A stretch of DNA of 64,000 nucleotides from UBA2705 sp963977125. GTDB taxonomy: Bacteria > Pseudomonadota > Alphaproteobacteria > Micavibrionales > Micavibrionaceae. Below, in pieces: positions 43,472 through 53,063 of this stretch. Positions within the stretch are counted from its first letter, which is position 1, and each line of letters starts with the position of its first letter. The notes under the pieces are model-generated. The model was not told where the DNA came from and ran no database searches. It worked only from the letters and a program-made list of their open reading frames with translations. The stretch covers positions 124,001 through 188,000 of the forward strand of contig CAXBNJ010000003.1 of the NCBI GenBank assembly GCA_963977125.1, written 5' to 3'. The position numbers were made by a program, and so were the translations under genes.

Positions 43472-43538
43472 AATCTGGGAACCTTATCTTATACAGCGCT
43501 GTCCTGTGGGGCTGGCTGCTTGAGTCATGGATGAGGGC

Positions 43539-45884
43539 TTATACGCGGGATTTATAATCGCGCGGCAGCGCTATGGTGAGTGATGTACCTTTACCGAGCT
43601 GCGAGTCAACGCGCACTTCGCCGCCATGTAATTCAACAATGTTTTTGACAAGCGTAAGGCCAAGCCCGGCGCCGCGTGTGTCATTATTACTGACCATGAG
43701 GTCATCACTGGCATTGCCGCGTTCAAAAGGACGGAAAATACGGTCTATTTCCTCGTCATCAATGCCGCCACCTGTATCGTTGACATACAGCAATACTAAA
43801 TCTTTTTCACGCTTAGCGCCAAGAGTGATTTCGCCGCCCTGAGGGGTGTGTTCCAAAGCATTGCGAATTAAGTTAAGCAAGACTTGCTTGATCCGTCCCG
43901 CATCAATATTCGCAGCGCCAATATTCGCAGGGCAACTCAATTTATAGTGAACGCCTTCTTTACGCGCCCATTCTGTTGTGAGGTCGAACAGATTCTCAAG
44001 CAGCGGTTTGACTTTTTCCTCAGCAGAGCTCAATTCAAGATAGCCCGCCTCGATGGTTGAGAGATCAAGAATGTCATCAATCAGGGTTTTTAGGCGTTGG
44101 CCTGATTCTTCCATGTCGCCAGTATATTCTTTTTGCTTTTCATTGAGTGGCCCAAAATATTCGTTTTTCAGAATTTCATTAAAACCAATCAGGGCATTAA
44201 GCGGCGTACGGAGCTGATAGGAGACATTGGCCAAGAAGTCTACTTTGAGCTGCTCAGCGGTTTGCAGCGCGGCATTCTTTTCTTTCAACGCTTTCTCCGC
44301 GCGGGCGCGATCGGTGACGTCTGTGAAGGTGACAAGCGATCCGCCATCAGGTAGCGGGGTTGCCGCGCAGGCCAGTGTCGTATTATTGCTGCGATAGATT
44401 TCTTGTGAGAGTTCTTCGCGGTTAAGCGCTAAAGCCAGCATAAAGTCTTTCATGCTCTCCCACTCATTGGGGGCAAAAAACTCTTCGACCATTTCGACGA
44501 TTTTTGAGGCGTGGGGCTCACCTTCGATATTTTCAGGGTTAATCCCCCATTTGCTGGTAAAGGCGGTGTTACAGAGCTTCAGGCGCCCGTCACCACCAAA
44601 AACAACCACGCCCTCGGCCAAATTATCCAAAGTTTCTTTTTGTACGGCGATTAACGTATTATAAGAGGATTCAAGCTCTAAGCGCGAGGTGACATCTTCA
44701 TATGTGACCATTAAGCCGCCATGCGGGCGCGGAATAACCAGCATACGCAAGGCTGAGCCATCGGGTAAATAAATCATGTCATCAAGCGGCTCAATCAGCC
44801 CTGTAAACATATCAATCCACTCTTGCTTATACAGGGGGAAGTCGCTTTGCTCAGGTAGGCGGCGCTGCTCGCGCAATTTTTCTAAGATATCACTGAGGCG
44901 CGGTTTTGAATCAAGCCATTGTTCCTCTAATCCCCAAAGCTGCGCATAGGCCGTATTATAAAACTCTAGCTTCGTTTCAGGATCAAAGATCGATACCGCT
45001 GTCGTTAAGTGATGGAATAAGTCTTTATAGGCGGTAATGATTTGTTCGTGTTTTTGTTCAGATTCTTCTTGGTCTGTAACATCTATGGCTATGCCGATAC
45101 TATGGTCTACGGCCAATAAGGGCGCGGTGCGGATGAGTAATTTACGGCGTTCACCTTGGATAATACTATAATGTTTTTTCTCTTGTATTTGGCCGTCTTG
45201 CAAGGCTTTTTTCGACATCGCAATGAGCACAGGGTCTTGCGCGCGATTTTTCAATGGCAGCTCAATCTGATTGATAAGAATATCCGCTTGCGTTTTACCT
45301 GTGATTTGTTCGTAAGCGGCATTAATCCAAACAATCTTGCCCTTTATATCGTGGAACCAGATTGGGAAAGGTTGGCTTTCAAGGCCGAGGGTTAAGCGTT
45401 TCAAGCTTTGGCGGGCATCGTCAGATTGTTCTTGTAGTTTTGCGTAATCAGCTTCTTGTTCGCTAATATCTTCAAACCATAAAATATAATAATGCAGCCT
45501 ATCTTCAAGGTCAGAGCCTTTGCGCCCATTAATGCGGATGATTTTTTGATCTTTATGACTGGTGACTTTTAAGGTGAAGCTGCGGCCATGTTCTTCAAGG
45601 CGATCATAATAGCTCTCTAATGCCGCAGAATCTGAGCCTCTCAGCGCATTTTGTACATCATGTATGGTGCGAATTTGTGATATGCCAAGCAAGTCTTCGC
45701 AAGCAGGGTGGTAAGCAATGGTTTCTTGGTTAACGCCAAAGCCGCAATAGGCGCCAGGGAAAGCATTTAAAAAAGCTTCTAGTCGAGCGCGCTCAGCCTT
45801 GATCGCTGCCTTACCAGTCAGGTGATCCCATAAGGAATAAGACGCTTTTTTGCGTGTTTGTGATTTAGGGCTTGCTTGATTCAT
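43539..45884 (-). CDS. divL: DivL-type tyrosine-bearing PAS histidine-kinase homologue
   Basis: 781-aa cytoplasmic protein with four PAS-like regions (about 38-140, 160-275, 285-400, 410-525), a HisKA dimerisation helix and a HATPase domain (NLIRNALEHT, VNDTGGGIDD, GAGLGLTLV). The phospho-acceptor box reads NVSYQLRTPL: Tyr556 replaces the canonical His. In Caulobacter, DivL has Tyr at this position and modulates CckA-CtrA through DivK rather than acting as a normal kinase. No TM is evident here, unlike Caulobacter DivL. Positions 44217-44219 carry the Tyr codon. Confidence 0.85.
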   Translation of the reverse strand: MNQASPKSQTRKKASYSLWDHLTGKAAIKAERARLEAFLNAFPGAYCGFGVNQETIAYHPACEDLLGISQIRTIHDVQNALRGSDSAALESYYDRLEEHGRSFTLKVTSHKDQKIIRINGRKGSDLEDRLHYYILWFEDISEQEADYAKLQEQSDDARQSLKRLTLGLESQPFPIWFHDIKGKIVWINAAYEQITGKTQADILINQIELPLKNRAQDPVLIAMSKKALQDGQIQEKKHYSIIQGERRKLLIRTAPLLAVDHSIGIAIDVTDQEESEQKHEQIITAYKDLFHHLTTAVSIFDPETKLEFYNTAYAQLWGLEEQWLDSKPRLSDILEKLREQRRLPEQSDFPLYKQEWIDMFTGLIEPLDDMIYLPDGSALRMLVIPRPHGGLMVTYEDVTSRLELESSYNTLIAVQKETLDNLAEGVVVFGGDGRLKLCNTAFTSKWGINPENIEGEPHASKIVEMVEEFFAPNEWESMKDFMLALALNREELSQEIYRSNNTTLACAATPLPDGGSLVTFTDVTDRARAEKALKEKNAALQTAEQLKVDFLANVSYQLRTPLNALIGFNEILKNEYFGPLNEKQKEYTGDMEESGQRLKTLIDDILDLSTIEAGYLELSSAEEKVKPLLENLFDLTTEWARKEGVHYKLSCPANIGAANIDAGRIKQVLLNLIRNALEHTPQGGEITLGAKREKDLVLLYVNDTGGGIDDEEIDRIFRPFERGNASDDLMVSNNDTRGAGLGLTLVKNIVELHGGEVRVDSQLGKGTSLTIALPRDYKSRV

Positions 45885-45918
45885 TCTGTGCTCAGTTTAC
45901 CGTGCTGCCTGCTTTGCA

Positions 45919-47280
45919 TCAAGCGTTAATCTTCTTCCAGCGTGGGCCCTCTGCCGTGTCTTCAATTTCAATGCCCATTTCGGTTAGTTGTACACGAATC
46001 TCATCAGCGCGCGCCCAGTTCTTGGATTCTTTCGCTTGCGTGCGTTCAAGCAATAAAGCATCAATTTGCGCTGCGTCATCGCCGCCACGACCAAACCAAG
46101 CTTGCGGGTCCTGTTGTAAAATGCCCAATAACGCACCTGTTGCTTTGAGGTCAGCGCCGCGCTGGGCGAGTGAACGTGTTTTATCTTTGGCTAAAGCATG
46201 GAGCTTGCTAAAGGCGAGGGGGGTATTTAAATCATCGCATAGTGAGGTTAGAACGTCATCATAAACCTCGCCCTCAAGATCCGCGCCACTTTGTTCAATC
46301 AAGCTATAAAACCCATCTAGTGTTTTCTTGCTTTGCATTAATTTGTCTTCAGACCAATCAAGCGGTTGGCGGTAATGAGCAGACAGCAAAGTAAAGCGTA
46401 AAACTTCGCCGTCATACTGTTCGAGCAAGTCATGCACGAGGGTAAAATTACCCAAGGATTTTGACATTTTCTCGCCCTCAACCGTAACAAAGCCGTTATG
46501 GACCCAATATTTAGCAAAGCCATCAAGGTTATCTTTGTTATGTGCGCAGCAGCTCTGCGCAATTTCGTTTTCGTGGTGTGGGAATTTTAAATCCGCGCCG
46601 CCGCCGTGAATATCAAACGGCAGGCCAAGATGCACTTCACTCATGGCGCTACATTCAATATGCCAGCCTGGGCGACCATAACCCCATGGGCTATCCCAAC
46701 CGGGCTCGTCATCTGCGGATGGTTTCCACAAGACAAAGTCAGCAGGGTCTTTTTTATAACTGGCGATCTCTACCCGCGCTCCTGCAATTTGATCATCGCG
46801 GCTACGCCCAGACAGGCCGCCATAATTAGCAAAAGACGGAACGTGAAACAGCACATGACCGTCAGCGGCGTAAGCGTGACCATTGTCGATCATCGCTTCG
46901 CAAAGGGCGATCATGTCGCCGATATGGTCAGTGGCGTGGGGTTGAATATCAGGGGCGTTTACATTAAGCGCCGCCATATCTTGATTATAGATTTTGGTGT
47001 AATGAGTGGTGATGTCTTCAATGGCGCGTCCTGTGTCTTTTGACGCTTTGATAATTTTATCATCAACATCCGTGATGTTGGACACATAAGTGACTTTTGG
47101 ATAGCTGCGCTTTAGCAAGCGCGTCAATAAATCAAACACAACGGCCATGCGGGCATTTCCAATATGCGCAAAATTATAAACCGTAGGGCCGCATGCATAG
47201 AGGCGTATGTGCTCCGCATCAATAGGTTCAAATTTTTCTCTTTTGCGAGAAAGGGAATTGTGGAGGAATATATCAGTCAT
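45919..47280 (-). CDS. cysS: Cysteinyl-tRNA synthetase
   Basis: Charges tRNA-Cys, 453 aa. The class I HIGH motif is FAHIGNARM, the KMSKS motif is GEKMSKSLGNF, and the zinc-binding CysHis cluster (ACGPTVYN, then HIECSAMS) is present. The DALR-like tRNA domain occupies the C-terminus. The gene ends 34 nt before divL on the same strand. Confidence 0.95.
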   Translation of the reverse strand: MTDIFLHNSLSRKREKFEPIDAEHIRLYACGPTVYNFAHIGNARMAVVFDLLTRLLKRSYPKVTYVSNITDVDDKIIKASKDTGRAIEDITTHYTKIYNQDMAALNVNAPDIQPHATDHIGDMIALCEAMIDNGHAYAADGHVLFHVPSFANYGGLSGRSRDDQIAGARVEIASYKKDPADFVLWKPSADDEPGWDSPWGYGRPGWHIECSAMSEVHLGLPFDIHGGGADLKFPHHENEIAQSCCAHNKDNLDGFAKYWVHNGFVTVEGEKMSKSLGNFTLVHDLLEQYDGEVLRFTLLSAHYRQPLDWSEDKLMQSKKTLDGFYSLIEQSGADLEGEVYDDVLTSLCDDLNTPLAFSKLHALAKDKTRSLAQRGADLKATGALLGILQQDPQAWFGRGGDDAAQIDALLLERTQAKESKNWARADEIRVQLTEMGIEIEDTAEGPRWKKINA

Positions 47281-47503
47281 TGTGTCTTTAGCTTTATGAG
47301 GGTTTAGCGGGCATTATTTAGGTTGTCAGCCATATTTTATGAATAATTTTGTTTAAAAATCAATCCTTTTAGCTTATCGGCGGAATGGAAAAGACTTAAA
47401 TCCGTGCATGGACCATAGAATTTTCAGTTATATGCAGACAATAAAAGTGGATTTTTGCCATGAGTTTTCTATATAGTGTGCTGAGTATTAAAACCTTATC
47501 ACA

Positions 47504-48904
47504 ATGAAGAAGACGATTATCATGACAGCTCAGCCCGCCATCGCTAAGAAATCAGGCCCTCTTACTGGGCGCGCGGTTGTGCCGGGTGATAAATCTATAT
47601 CGCATCGCGCTGTGATGTTTGGTGGGCTGGCCGAAGGGGAGACAATCATCTCTGGTCTTTTAGAAGGCGAAGACGTGCTATCTACGGCGGCGGCTATGCG
47701 GGCGCTGGGCGCTGAGATTAACCATGATGATGACGGGCTATGGCGCTGTTATGGCGTTGGCGCTAAGGGCCTAAGCGAAGCTGAAGGCTTGCTTGATATG
47801 GGCAATAGCGGCACATCAATACGCCTACTTATGGGCGTGGTTTCTGGCTACCCACTCAATACATTTTTTGTCGGTGATCAATCTTTGAGCAAACGCCCAA
47901 TGGGACGCGTGACTTCACCGCTAAGTGAAATGGGCGCTGAATTTATTACGCGTGATAAAGGTCGTCCACCGCTTGCCGTCAAGGGATCCGCGAGCTTGCG
48001 CGCCATTGACTATGTTTTGCCGGTGGCTTCAGCGCAGGTGAAATCAGCAATTTTATTGGCAGGTTTAAACGCAAGCGGCACGACTAAAGTCACCGAGCCC
48101 GCGCCATGCCGCGATCATACAGAAAATATGCTGCGCCATTTTGGCGTTGATGTGGCGGTGAGCACCGATGATCAAGGGCGCGGCGTTATTGAGATAGAGG
48201 GCGGTCAGCATTTGCTCGGCTGCGCGGTTGATGTACCGGCTGATCCAAGCTCTGCTGCTTTTCCTGTCGTCGCAGCGCTTTTATGCGAAGGCTCTGACAT
48301 TGATATTATGGGGGTTTGTTACAATAAAACCCGCAATGGTATTTATATCACCTTGCTTGAAATGGGCGCGGATATAGAGATTTTACGCAGATATGACCAA
48401 GGTGGAGAGAGCGTTGTTGATATGCGCGTGCGCGGCGGCAAGCCTTTAAAGGGCGTTGATGTGCCCGCTAATCGCGTCCCATCAATGATTGATGAATTCC
48501 CGATTTTGGCTGTTGCGGCGTCTTGCGCGGAGGGCACAACAACGATGAGCGGCCTTGAAGAATTACGCGTTAAAGAAAGTGACCGCCTTGCGATCATGGC
48601 CAAAGGTTTGGCGGCTGCAGGGGTTAAGTTAGAAGAGGGCGAAGATAATTTAATCATTCACGGTAATGGCCAGCCCCCAATGGGCGGCGTCCAAGTTGAA
48701 ACCATGCATGACCACCGCATCGCGATGAGTTTTTTAATTTTGGGTTTTGTTAGTGAAAAGCCAATGAGCATTGATGATGCAAGACCGATCAAAACAAGTT
48801 TCCCTAATTTTGTTTCCCTTATGCGGGGCATTGGTGCTAGGATAGATGCGGATAGTGGACAGCCCGGAGACGCTGCCACACTCACTTTAGAAGAGGATTT
48901 ATAA
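47504..48904 (+). CDS. aroA: 3-phosphoshikimate 1-carboxyvinyltransferase (class II EPSP synthase)
   Basis: Sixth step of the shikimate pathway, 466 aa. Class II diagnostic motifs are all present: GDKSISHR at 28-35, SAQVKSA, RDHTENML and NKTRNG, as in Agrobacterium CP4. The phosphate-loop reads GNSGTSIRL at 100-108, with Gly103 where glyphosate-tolerant CP4 has Ala100. The start may instead be the ATG at 47522. cmk follows, its own start lying 75 nt beyond the aroA stop. Confidence 0.93.
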   Translation: MKKTIIMTAQPAIAKKSGPLTGRAVVPGDKSISHRAVMFGGLAEGETIISGLLEGEDVLSTAAAMRALGAEINHDDDGLWRCYGVGAKGLSEAEGLLDMGNSGTSIRLLMGVVSGYPLNTFFVGDQSLSKRPMGRVTSPLSEMGAEFITRDKGRPPLAVKGSASLRAIDYVLPVASAQVKSAILLAGLNASGTTKVTEPAPCRDHTENMLRHFGVDVAVSTDDQGRGVIEIEGGQHLLGCAVDVPADPSSAAFPVVAALLCEGSDIDIMGVCYNKTRNGIYITLLEMGADIEILRRYDQGGESVVDMRVRGGKPLKGVDVPANRVPSMIDEFPILAVAASCAEGTTTMSGLEELRVKESDRLAIMAKGLAAAGVKLEEGEDNLIIHGNGQPPMGGVQVETMHDHRIAMSFLILGFVSEKPMSIDDARPIKTSFPNFVSLMRGIGARIDADSGQPGDAATLTLEEDL

Positions 48905-48978
48905 TCATGGATGGTCAGAAAAAACCTTATTTTCGCTCCACAGATTATATCGGTTCACCACGTTACAGGAAAGTTTCA

Positions 48979-49674
48979 ATGGCTAGTTTGGTAATCGCAA
49001 TTGATGGCCCAGCCGCGAGCGGCAAAGGCACTTTGGCCCGTAGAATAGCAGAGCGTTTAAACTTCGCTTATTTAGACACAGGATCAATTTATCGCTGTGC
49101 AGCGCTTTATTTATTGCGCGAGCTAAAAGCCTCGGCTGATGATGGCGCAGCGGCGATTAAAGCGGCTGAATATGTACGTGATAATCTTGATAATTTTATG
49201 CTCTCAAATCCTGATATTCGCGCTGAAGACGTTGCACAAGCGACATCAAAAATTGCCGCGAACCAAGATGTGCGTGATATTTTACTCGATGCGCAGCGTA
49301 AATATGCTGATAACCCGCCAGAAAATGAAGGCATGCCCGTTGGCGGCGCGATATTAGATGGTCGTGATATCGGCACCGTCGTTTGCCCTAAAGCTGATGT
49401 GAAGCTTTATATTACCGCGAGCAATGAAGTGCGCGCTAAGCGCCGCTTTGATGAGCTTACCGCGCGCGGCGAAAATGTCGATTATGACGCTGTACTCTCT
49501 GAGATGATCGAGCGGGATAAACGCGATAGCGAACGCGCCGTTGCGCCGTTAAAACCAGCCGATGATGCGTTTATTATTGATACATCTGGCCAAGACCGCA
49601 AAGAAGTACTAAGCCGCGCCTTAGATATTATCCGTGGTCACTTAGCTGAACAAGTGGCGAAAAATGCCCCTTAA
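48979..49674 (+). CDS. cmk: Cytidylate kinase
   Basis: ATP-dependent phosphorylation of CMP/dCMP, 231 aa. P-loop GPAASGKGT at about 9-17, DTGSIYR, DGRDIGT and the C-terminal RDKRDSERAVAPL LID segment. The ATG at 48979 is preceded by AGGAAAG at 5-6 nt and begins at the family-typical N-terminus. It is the partner of aroA in this operon, a common pair. Confidence 0.93.
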   Translation: MASLVIAIDGPAASGKGTLARRIAERLNFAYLDTGSIYRCAALYLLRELKASADDGAAAIKAAEYVRDNLDNFMLSNPDIRAEDVAQATSKIAANQDVRDILLDAQRKYADNPPENEGMPVGGAILDGRDIGTVVCPKADVKLYITASNEVRAKRRFDELTARGENVDYDAVLSEMIERDKRDSERAVAPLKPADDAFIIDTSGQDRKEVLSRALDIIRGHLAEQVAKNAP

Positions 49675-49693
49675 GCTTTCTCTCAATCAAATT

Positions 49694-50545
49694 TTAATCA
49701 CGCAGTAATTCATTGATAGATGTTTTGCTGCGTGTTTTTTCATCAACGCGTTTGACAATCACGGCGCAATACAGGCTTGGGCCAGGGCTGCCATCAGGCA
49801 AGGCTTTGCCCGGTAATGTACCCGGTACAACAACCGAATAAGCAGGGACGCGACCCATGTGTATTTCACCTGTTGCACGGTCAATGATTTTAGTCGAAGC
49901 GCCCAGATACACCCCCATAGATAAAACAGCGCCTTCTTCAACAATTACGCCTTCGGCAACTTCTGAGCGCGCGCCAATAAAGCAATTATCTTCAATGATC
50001 ACAGGGCCAGCTTGTAGGGGCTCTAACACGCCGCCAATACCTGCGCCGCCGGATATATGGACGTTCTTACCAATTTGTGCGCAGCTGCCCACAGTTGCCC
50101 ATGTGTCAATCATAGCGCCGCTATCAACATAGGCGCCCAGATTAACAAAAGACGGCATCATAACAACGCCAGGGGCGATATAGGCGGAATGGCGAACAAT
50201 ACAATTCGGTACAGCGCGAAAGCCCGCAGCTGCGAATTCAGCATTGCCCCAATTTTCAAATTTAGACGGTACCTTGTCCCACCATGCACAGTTCTCACCG
50301 GGGCCGCCTTTAATGCGCTCCATCGGGTTTAGGCGGAAAGACAGCAAGACGGCTTTTTTAAGCCACTGATTAACCTGCCAAACGCCCATGCTTTGTTTTT
50401 CAGCAATGCGCAATTTACCTGTATCAAGAAGGCCCAGAGCTTGGCTAACCGCAAGGCGCACATCGCCATGTGTCTCTGTGTTAATGGTGTCGCGCGCGTC
50501 AAATGCAGCATTAATGGTGGTTTCAAGCTTGGCTATATCGGTCAT
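49694..50545 (-). CDS. dapD: Tetrahydrodipicolinate N-succinyltransferase
   Basis: Lysine/DAP pathway: succinylation of tetrahydrodipicolinate, 283 aa. The hexapeptide-repeat beta-helix is visible at about 120-240 (GVVMMPSFVNLGAYVD, NVHISGGAGIGGV). The C-terminal VDEKTRSKTSINELLRD is typical. It converges on cmk and is monocistronic here. Confidence 0.94.
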   Translation of the reverse strand: MTDIAKLETTINAAFDARDTINTETHGDVRLAVSQALGLLDTGKLRIAEKQSMGVWQVNQWLKKAVLLSFRLNPMERIKGGPGENCAWWDKVPSKFENWGNAEFAAAGFRAVPNCIVRHSAYIAPGVVMMPSFVNLGAYVDSGAMIDTWATVGSCAQIGKNVHISGGAGIGGVLEPLQAGPVIIEDNCFIGARSEVAEGVIVEEGAVLSMGVYLGASTKIIDRATGEIHMGRVPAYSVVVPGTLPGKALPDGSPGPSLYCAVIVKRVDEKTRSKTSINELLRD

Positions 50546-50583
50546 GATTATATGTTTCTGTCTTTTGTGTTTGTTATTTTAAG

Positions 50584-51018
50584 TTAATGATCTTGGCGCT
50601 CTGTGCGATAAATCTGGGTGATGATCTCAAAAATAAACGCCGATGTCCATCCAAATAAGAAAAACCCACCAGCCGCCTCCACGCCAGAGAGTATGCGCCA
50701 TTGTTCTGTTAAGACTACATCGCCCATGCCTAATGTCGTGAAAGATGATAATGAGAAATACAAAGCTGGCTCCATAGCGTCAAAAGCGCCAATAAAGCGA
50801 TAAAGCAGCGCCCAAAGCCAGACATCAAGTGTAATAAGGATAAAAGCCGCGAGTGTCGCCCAAATAATAACGGCATTCTTCCATAAACCTCTAAATATAA
50901 CCATAAAGCGCGAAGATACTGTATTTAGGCGGCGGATCATGAAATCAAAACCAATGGCATGGATGCTCACCGTAAGGGCGATCATAAGGGCGCCAATGGC
51001 TAATTGTAATAAGAGCAT
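50584..51018 (-). CDS. Two-TM potassium channel
   Basis: 144-aa inner-membrane protein with TM helices flanking a pore loop; the selectivity filter reads TTLGMGD (canonical TxGYGD with Met for Tyr). A longer GTG start at 51081 would add 21 residues; AGGAAAG before the ATG at 51018 supports the shorter form. No cytosolic RCK domain is present. Divergent from the acyltransferase that follows. Confidence 0.75.
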   Translation of the reverse strand: MLLLQLAIGALMIALTVSIHAIGFDFMIRRLNTVSSRFMVIFRGLWKNAVIIWATLAAFILITLDVWLWALLYRFIGAFDAMEPALYFSLSSFTTLGMGDVVLTEQWRILSGVEAAGGFFLFGWTSAFIFEIITQIYRTERQDH

Positions 51019-51097
51019 TTTAAGGCTATCTTTCCTAACAGAGTAAGAATGCTCAGAATGCAAAAATAACTGACGTAGCACAAGTCTAATAAGGACA

Positions 51098-52048
51098 ATG
51101 ATGAATAAAATCTGTAAAATTGAGTGGAATGGCTTGAATAACGGCGCATGGGATCAGCGTTTTAATACAATTCGGCGCTCAACCATTTTGCAATGCTATG
51201 AATATGCGCAAGCATTATGCCCGATCAATCAACACAGCGCCCGCTGGGGGCTGATTAAAATTGATGGACGCGAGGCCGGTCTGGTGCAGCTCATGGAAGT
51301 GAGTCTGCTCAAACAGCTTTTTCATGTGGTGATGCTAGACCGTGGGCCATTATGGTTTGATGGCTTTGGCGACAAAAGTGATTTAGATGCTTTTTTCAGC
51401 GAATATAATCGTATTTTTAAGCCGCGCTTTGGCCGCCGCCGCCGCATTATGCCTGAGAGCTCTGTGGCGGTTAGCCTTGATATTTTGCCCGCTAAACGAA
51501 AGTTACCCTATCCTGCTTATCAAACGATATGGGTTGATTTAACGCCAGACGAGGCGGCTTTACGCGCTAAACTTAACGGTAAATGGCGCAGTAGTCTGAG
51601 TAAAGCCGAGAAAAGTGGCGTTAAGTTGCATCTCGATAAAATCGGACTAACTTTATCGTGGCTGCTAGATAATTATGCGCGAGACAAAGCCGAGCGCAAG
51701 TTTCAAGGACCAAAACCGCGTACCATTATTGCGCTATGCGATACATTCGCGCCTAGAGGCAATAGGTTGTTGATGCAGGCGCGCCTTGACGGACATGCGA
51801 TTGCAGGCATATTAATTTTTATTCACGGGAAAGCGGCGACCTACCAAATTGGCTGGACGGACCCTGATAGGGGGCGTAAATACAACGCGCATAACTTCTT
51901 ACTCTGGCAGGCTATGCTGCATTTAAAATCGTTGGGTATTGAAGACTTAGACCTTGGCGGCGTTAATGGTGAGAGCGCCAAAGGGGTTAAGAAATTCAAG
52001 ATGGGTATGGGCGGAGAATTGGTCGAATTATGCGGTCAATTTAAATAA
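51098..52048 (+). CDS. FemAB/GNAT-like peptidoglycan-bridge-type acyltransferase
   Basis: 316-aa protein of the FemAB/GNAT_like family (PF13480 pattern): N-terminal acyltransferase half, KWRSSLSKAEKSG motif at about 166-178, and C-terminal YQIGWTDPDRGRKYNAHN...LDLGGVNGE. In Gram-positives such enzymes add amino acids to lipid II; in alphaproteobacteria the substrate is unknown. AAGGAC is upstream; ATG is doubled. Divergent from the K+ channel. Confidence 0.7.
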   Translation: MMNKICKIEWNGLNNGAWDQRFNTIRRSTILQCYEYAQALCPINQHSARWGLIKIDGREAGLVQLMEVSLLKQLFHVVMLDRGPLWFDGFGDKSDLDAFFSEYNRIFKPRFGRRRRIMPESSVAVSLDILPAKRKLPYPAYQTIWVDLTPDEAALRAKLNGKWRSSLSKAEKSGVKLHLDKIGLTLSWLLDNYARDKAERKFQGPKPRTIIALCDTFAPRGNRLLMQARLDGHAIAGILIFIHGKAATYQIGWTDPDRGRKYNAHNFLLWQAMLHLKSLGIEDLDLGGVNGESAKGVKKFKMGMGGELVELCGQFK

Positions 52049-52186
52049 ATTGCCGCAAAGGCGCTAAAATAAGGTAAACTGGATGAGCGTGAATGGTGAC
52101 GCGCCGTTAAGGCTTTGTGAAGAGTTTATCGCTATTATCAGCCCAAATTAAGCCTTTTTCTAAGCTTTCTTATAAGGATATAAGTT

Positions 52187-53026
52187 ATGAGAATACTCTC
52201 TAAAGCCGCGTATATTACAATCTCCCTTGTTCTTATGGGGGGGCTTTTTACGGCTTTTTCCAAGCCTGCGCAGGCCGTGCAAACGCAGCATTTAAGCTAT
52301 TCTGTTTATTCTGGCGGGTTAAATGTGGTGGCCGCGAATATGGATCTCCAAGTTGAAAATAACAAATATTTAGCGTCTGTCAGTGCTAAAACGCATGGGT
52401 TTTTGGGTAAATTAGCACCTTGGAGCGGGACGTTTGAATCAAATGGCCGCGTTAAAAATGGTCAGTTTTTTCCGAACCTCCACCATTCTGTCGCCATCTG
52501 GCGCGGTGAAGATGACGAGAAAAAATATGATTATGACGGCAAAGGTAATCTAACAAATTATCTGGAAATAGAAGCGGGTAAAACTAAGCCCAAAAAAGAT
52601 TTAGAAACAGCTTTAATCCAAGACACAACAGATATCCTAAGTGCGACCTTAAAGGTCATGCATAGTATGGGTAATGGTGAAGCGTGTGATAGCAGCGAAG
52701 ATATATTTGATGGTAAGCGCCGCTTCGCTTTAACCTTTAACCCCGTGTCAGAAACAGTTCTGAAAAGTTCGCGTTATAATATATTTGATGGTGTGGCTAA
52801 AAAATGCGAAGTAATGATAGAGCCTAAAGGCGGCAAATGGCACGCTAAGCCACGGGGCTGGCTATCTATTCAAGAACAAGGCTTAAAGCATGGGGCTCGG
52901 CCGACTATATGGCTTGGGAAGCTCGATTCTTCTGATTTATTTGTGCCTGTTAAAGTTCAAATAAAAACCAGCTATGGCACATTGCTTATGCATTTAACGG
53001 AAAGCCGTGTAAGCGGCATTAAATAA
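52187..53026 (+). CDS. DUF3108 periplasmic protein
   Basis: 279 aa. Signal peptide at about 1-29 (PAQAV). The mature protein is a beta-rich lipocalin-like fold with the DUF3108 pattern (YSVYSGGLNVVAANMDL ... HGFLGKLAPWSGTFESNG). The function is unknown; a related family has been linked to outer-membrane lipid handling. AAGGAT lies 10 nt upstream. The TPR gene follows 37 nt downstream. Confidence 0.72.
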   Translation: MRILSKAAYITISLVLMGGLFTAFSKPAQAVQTQHLSYSVYSGGLNVVAANMDLQVENNKYLASVSAKTHGFLGKLAPWSGTFESNGRVKNGQFFPNLHHSVAIWRGEDDEKKYDYDGKGNLTNYLEIEAGKTKPKKDLETALIQDTTDILSATLKVMHSMGNGEACDSSEDIFDGKRRFALTFNPVSETVLKSSRYNIFDGVAKKCEVMIEPKGGKWHAKPRGWLSIQEQGLKHGARPTIWLGKLDSSDLFVPVKVQIKTSYGTLLMHLTESRVSGIK

Positions 53027-53063
53027 CAGATTATAAATCATTCTGCTTTATAGGAGATATAAG

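Noticed and set aside
47281..47503. Possible short ORF in the cysS-aroA gap
   Set aside because: A 22-codon frame at 47408-47476 has no RBS and no other support.
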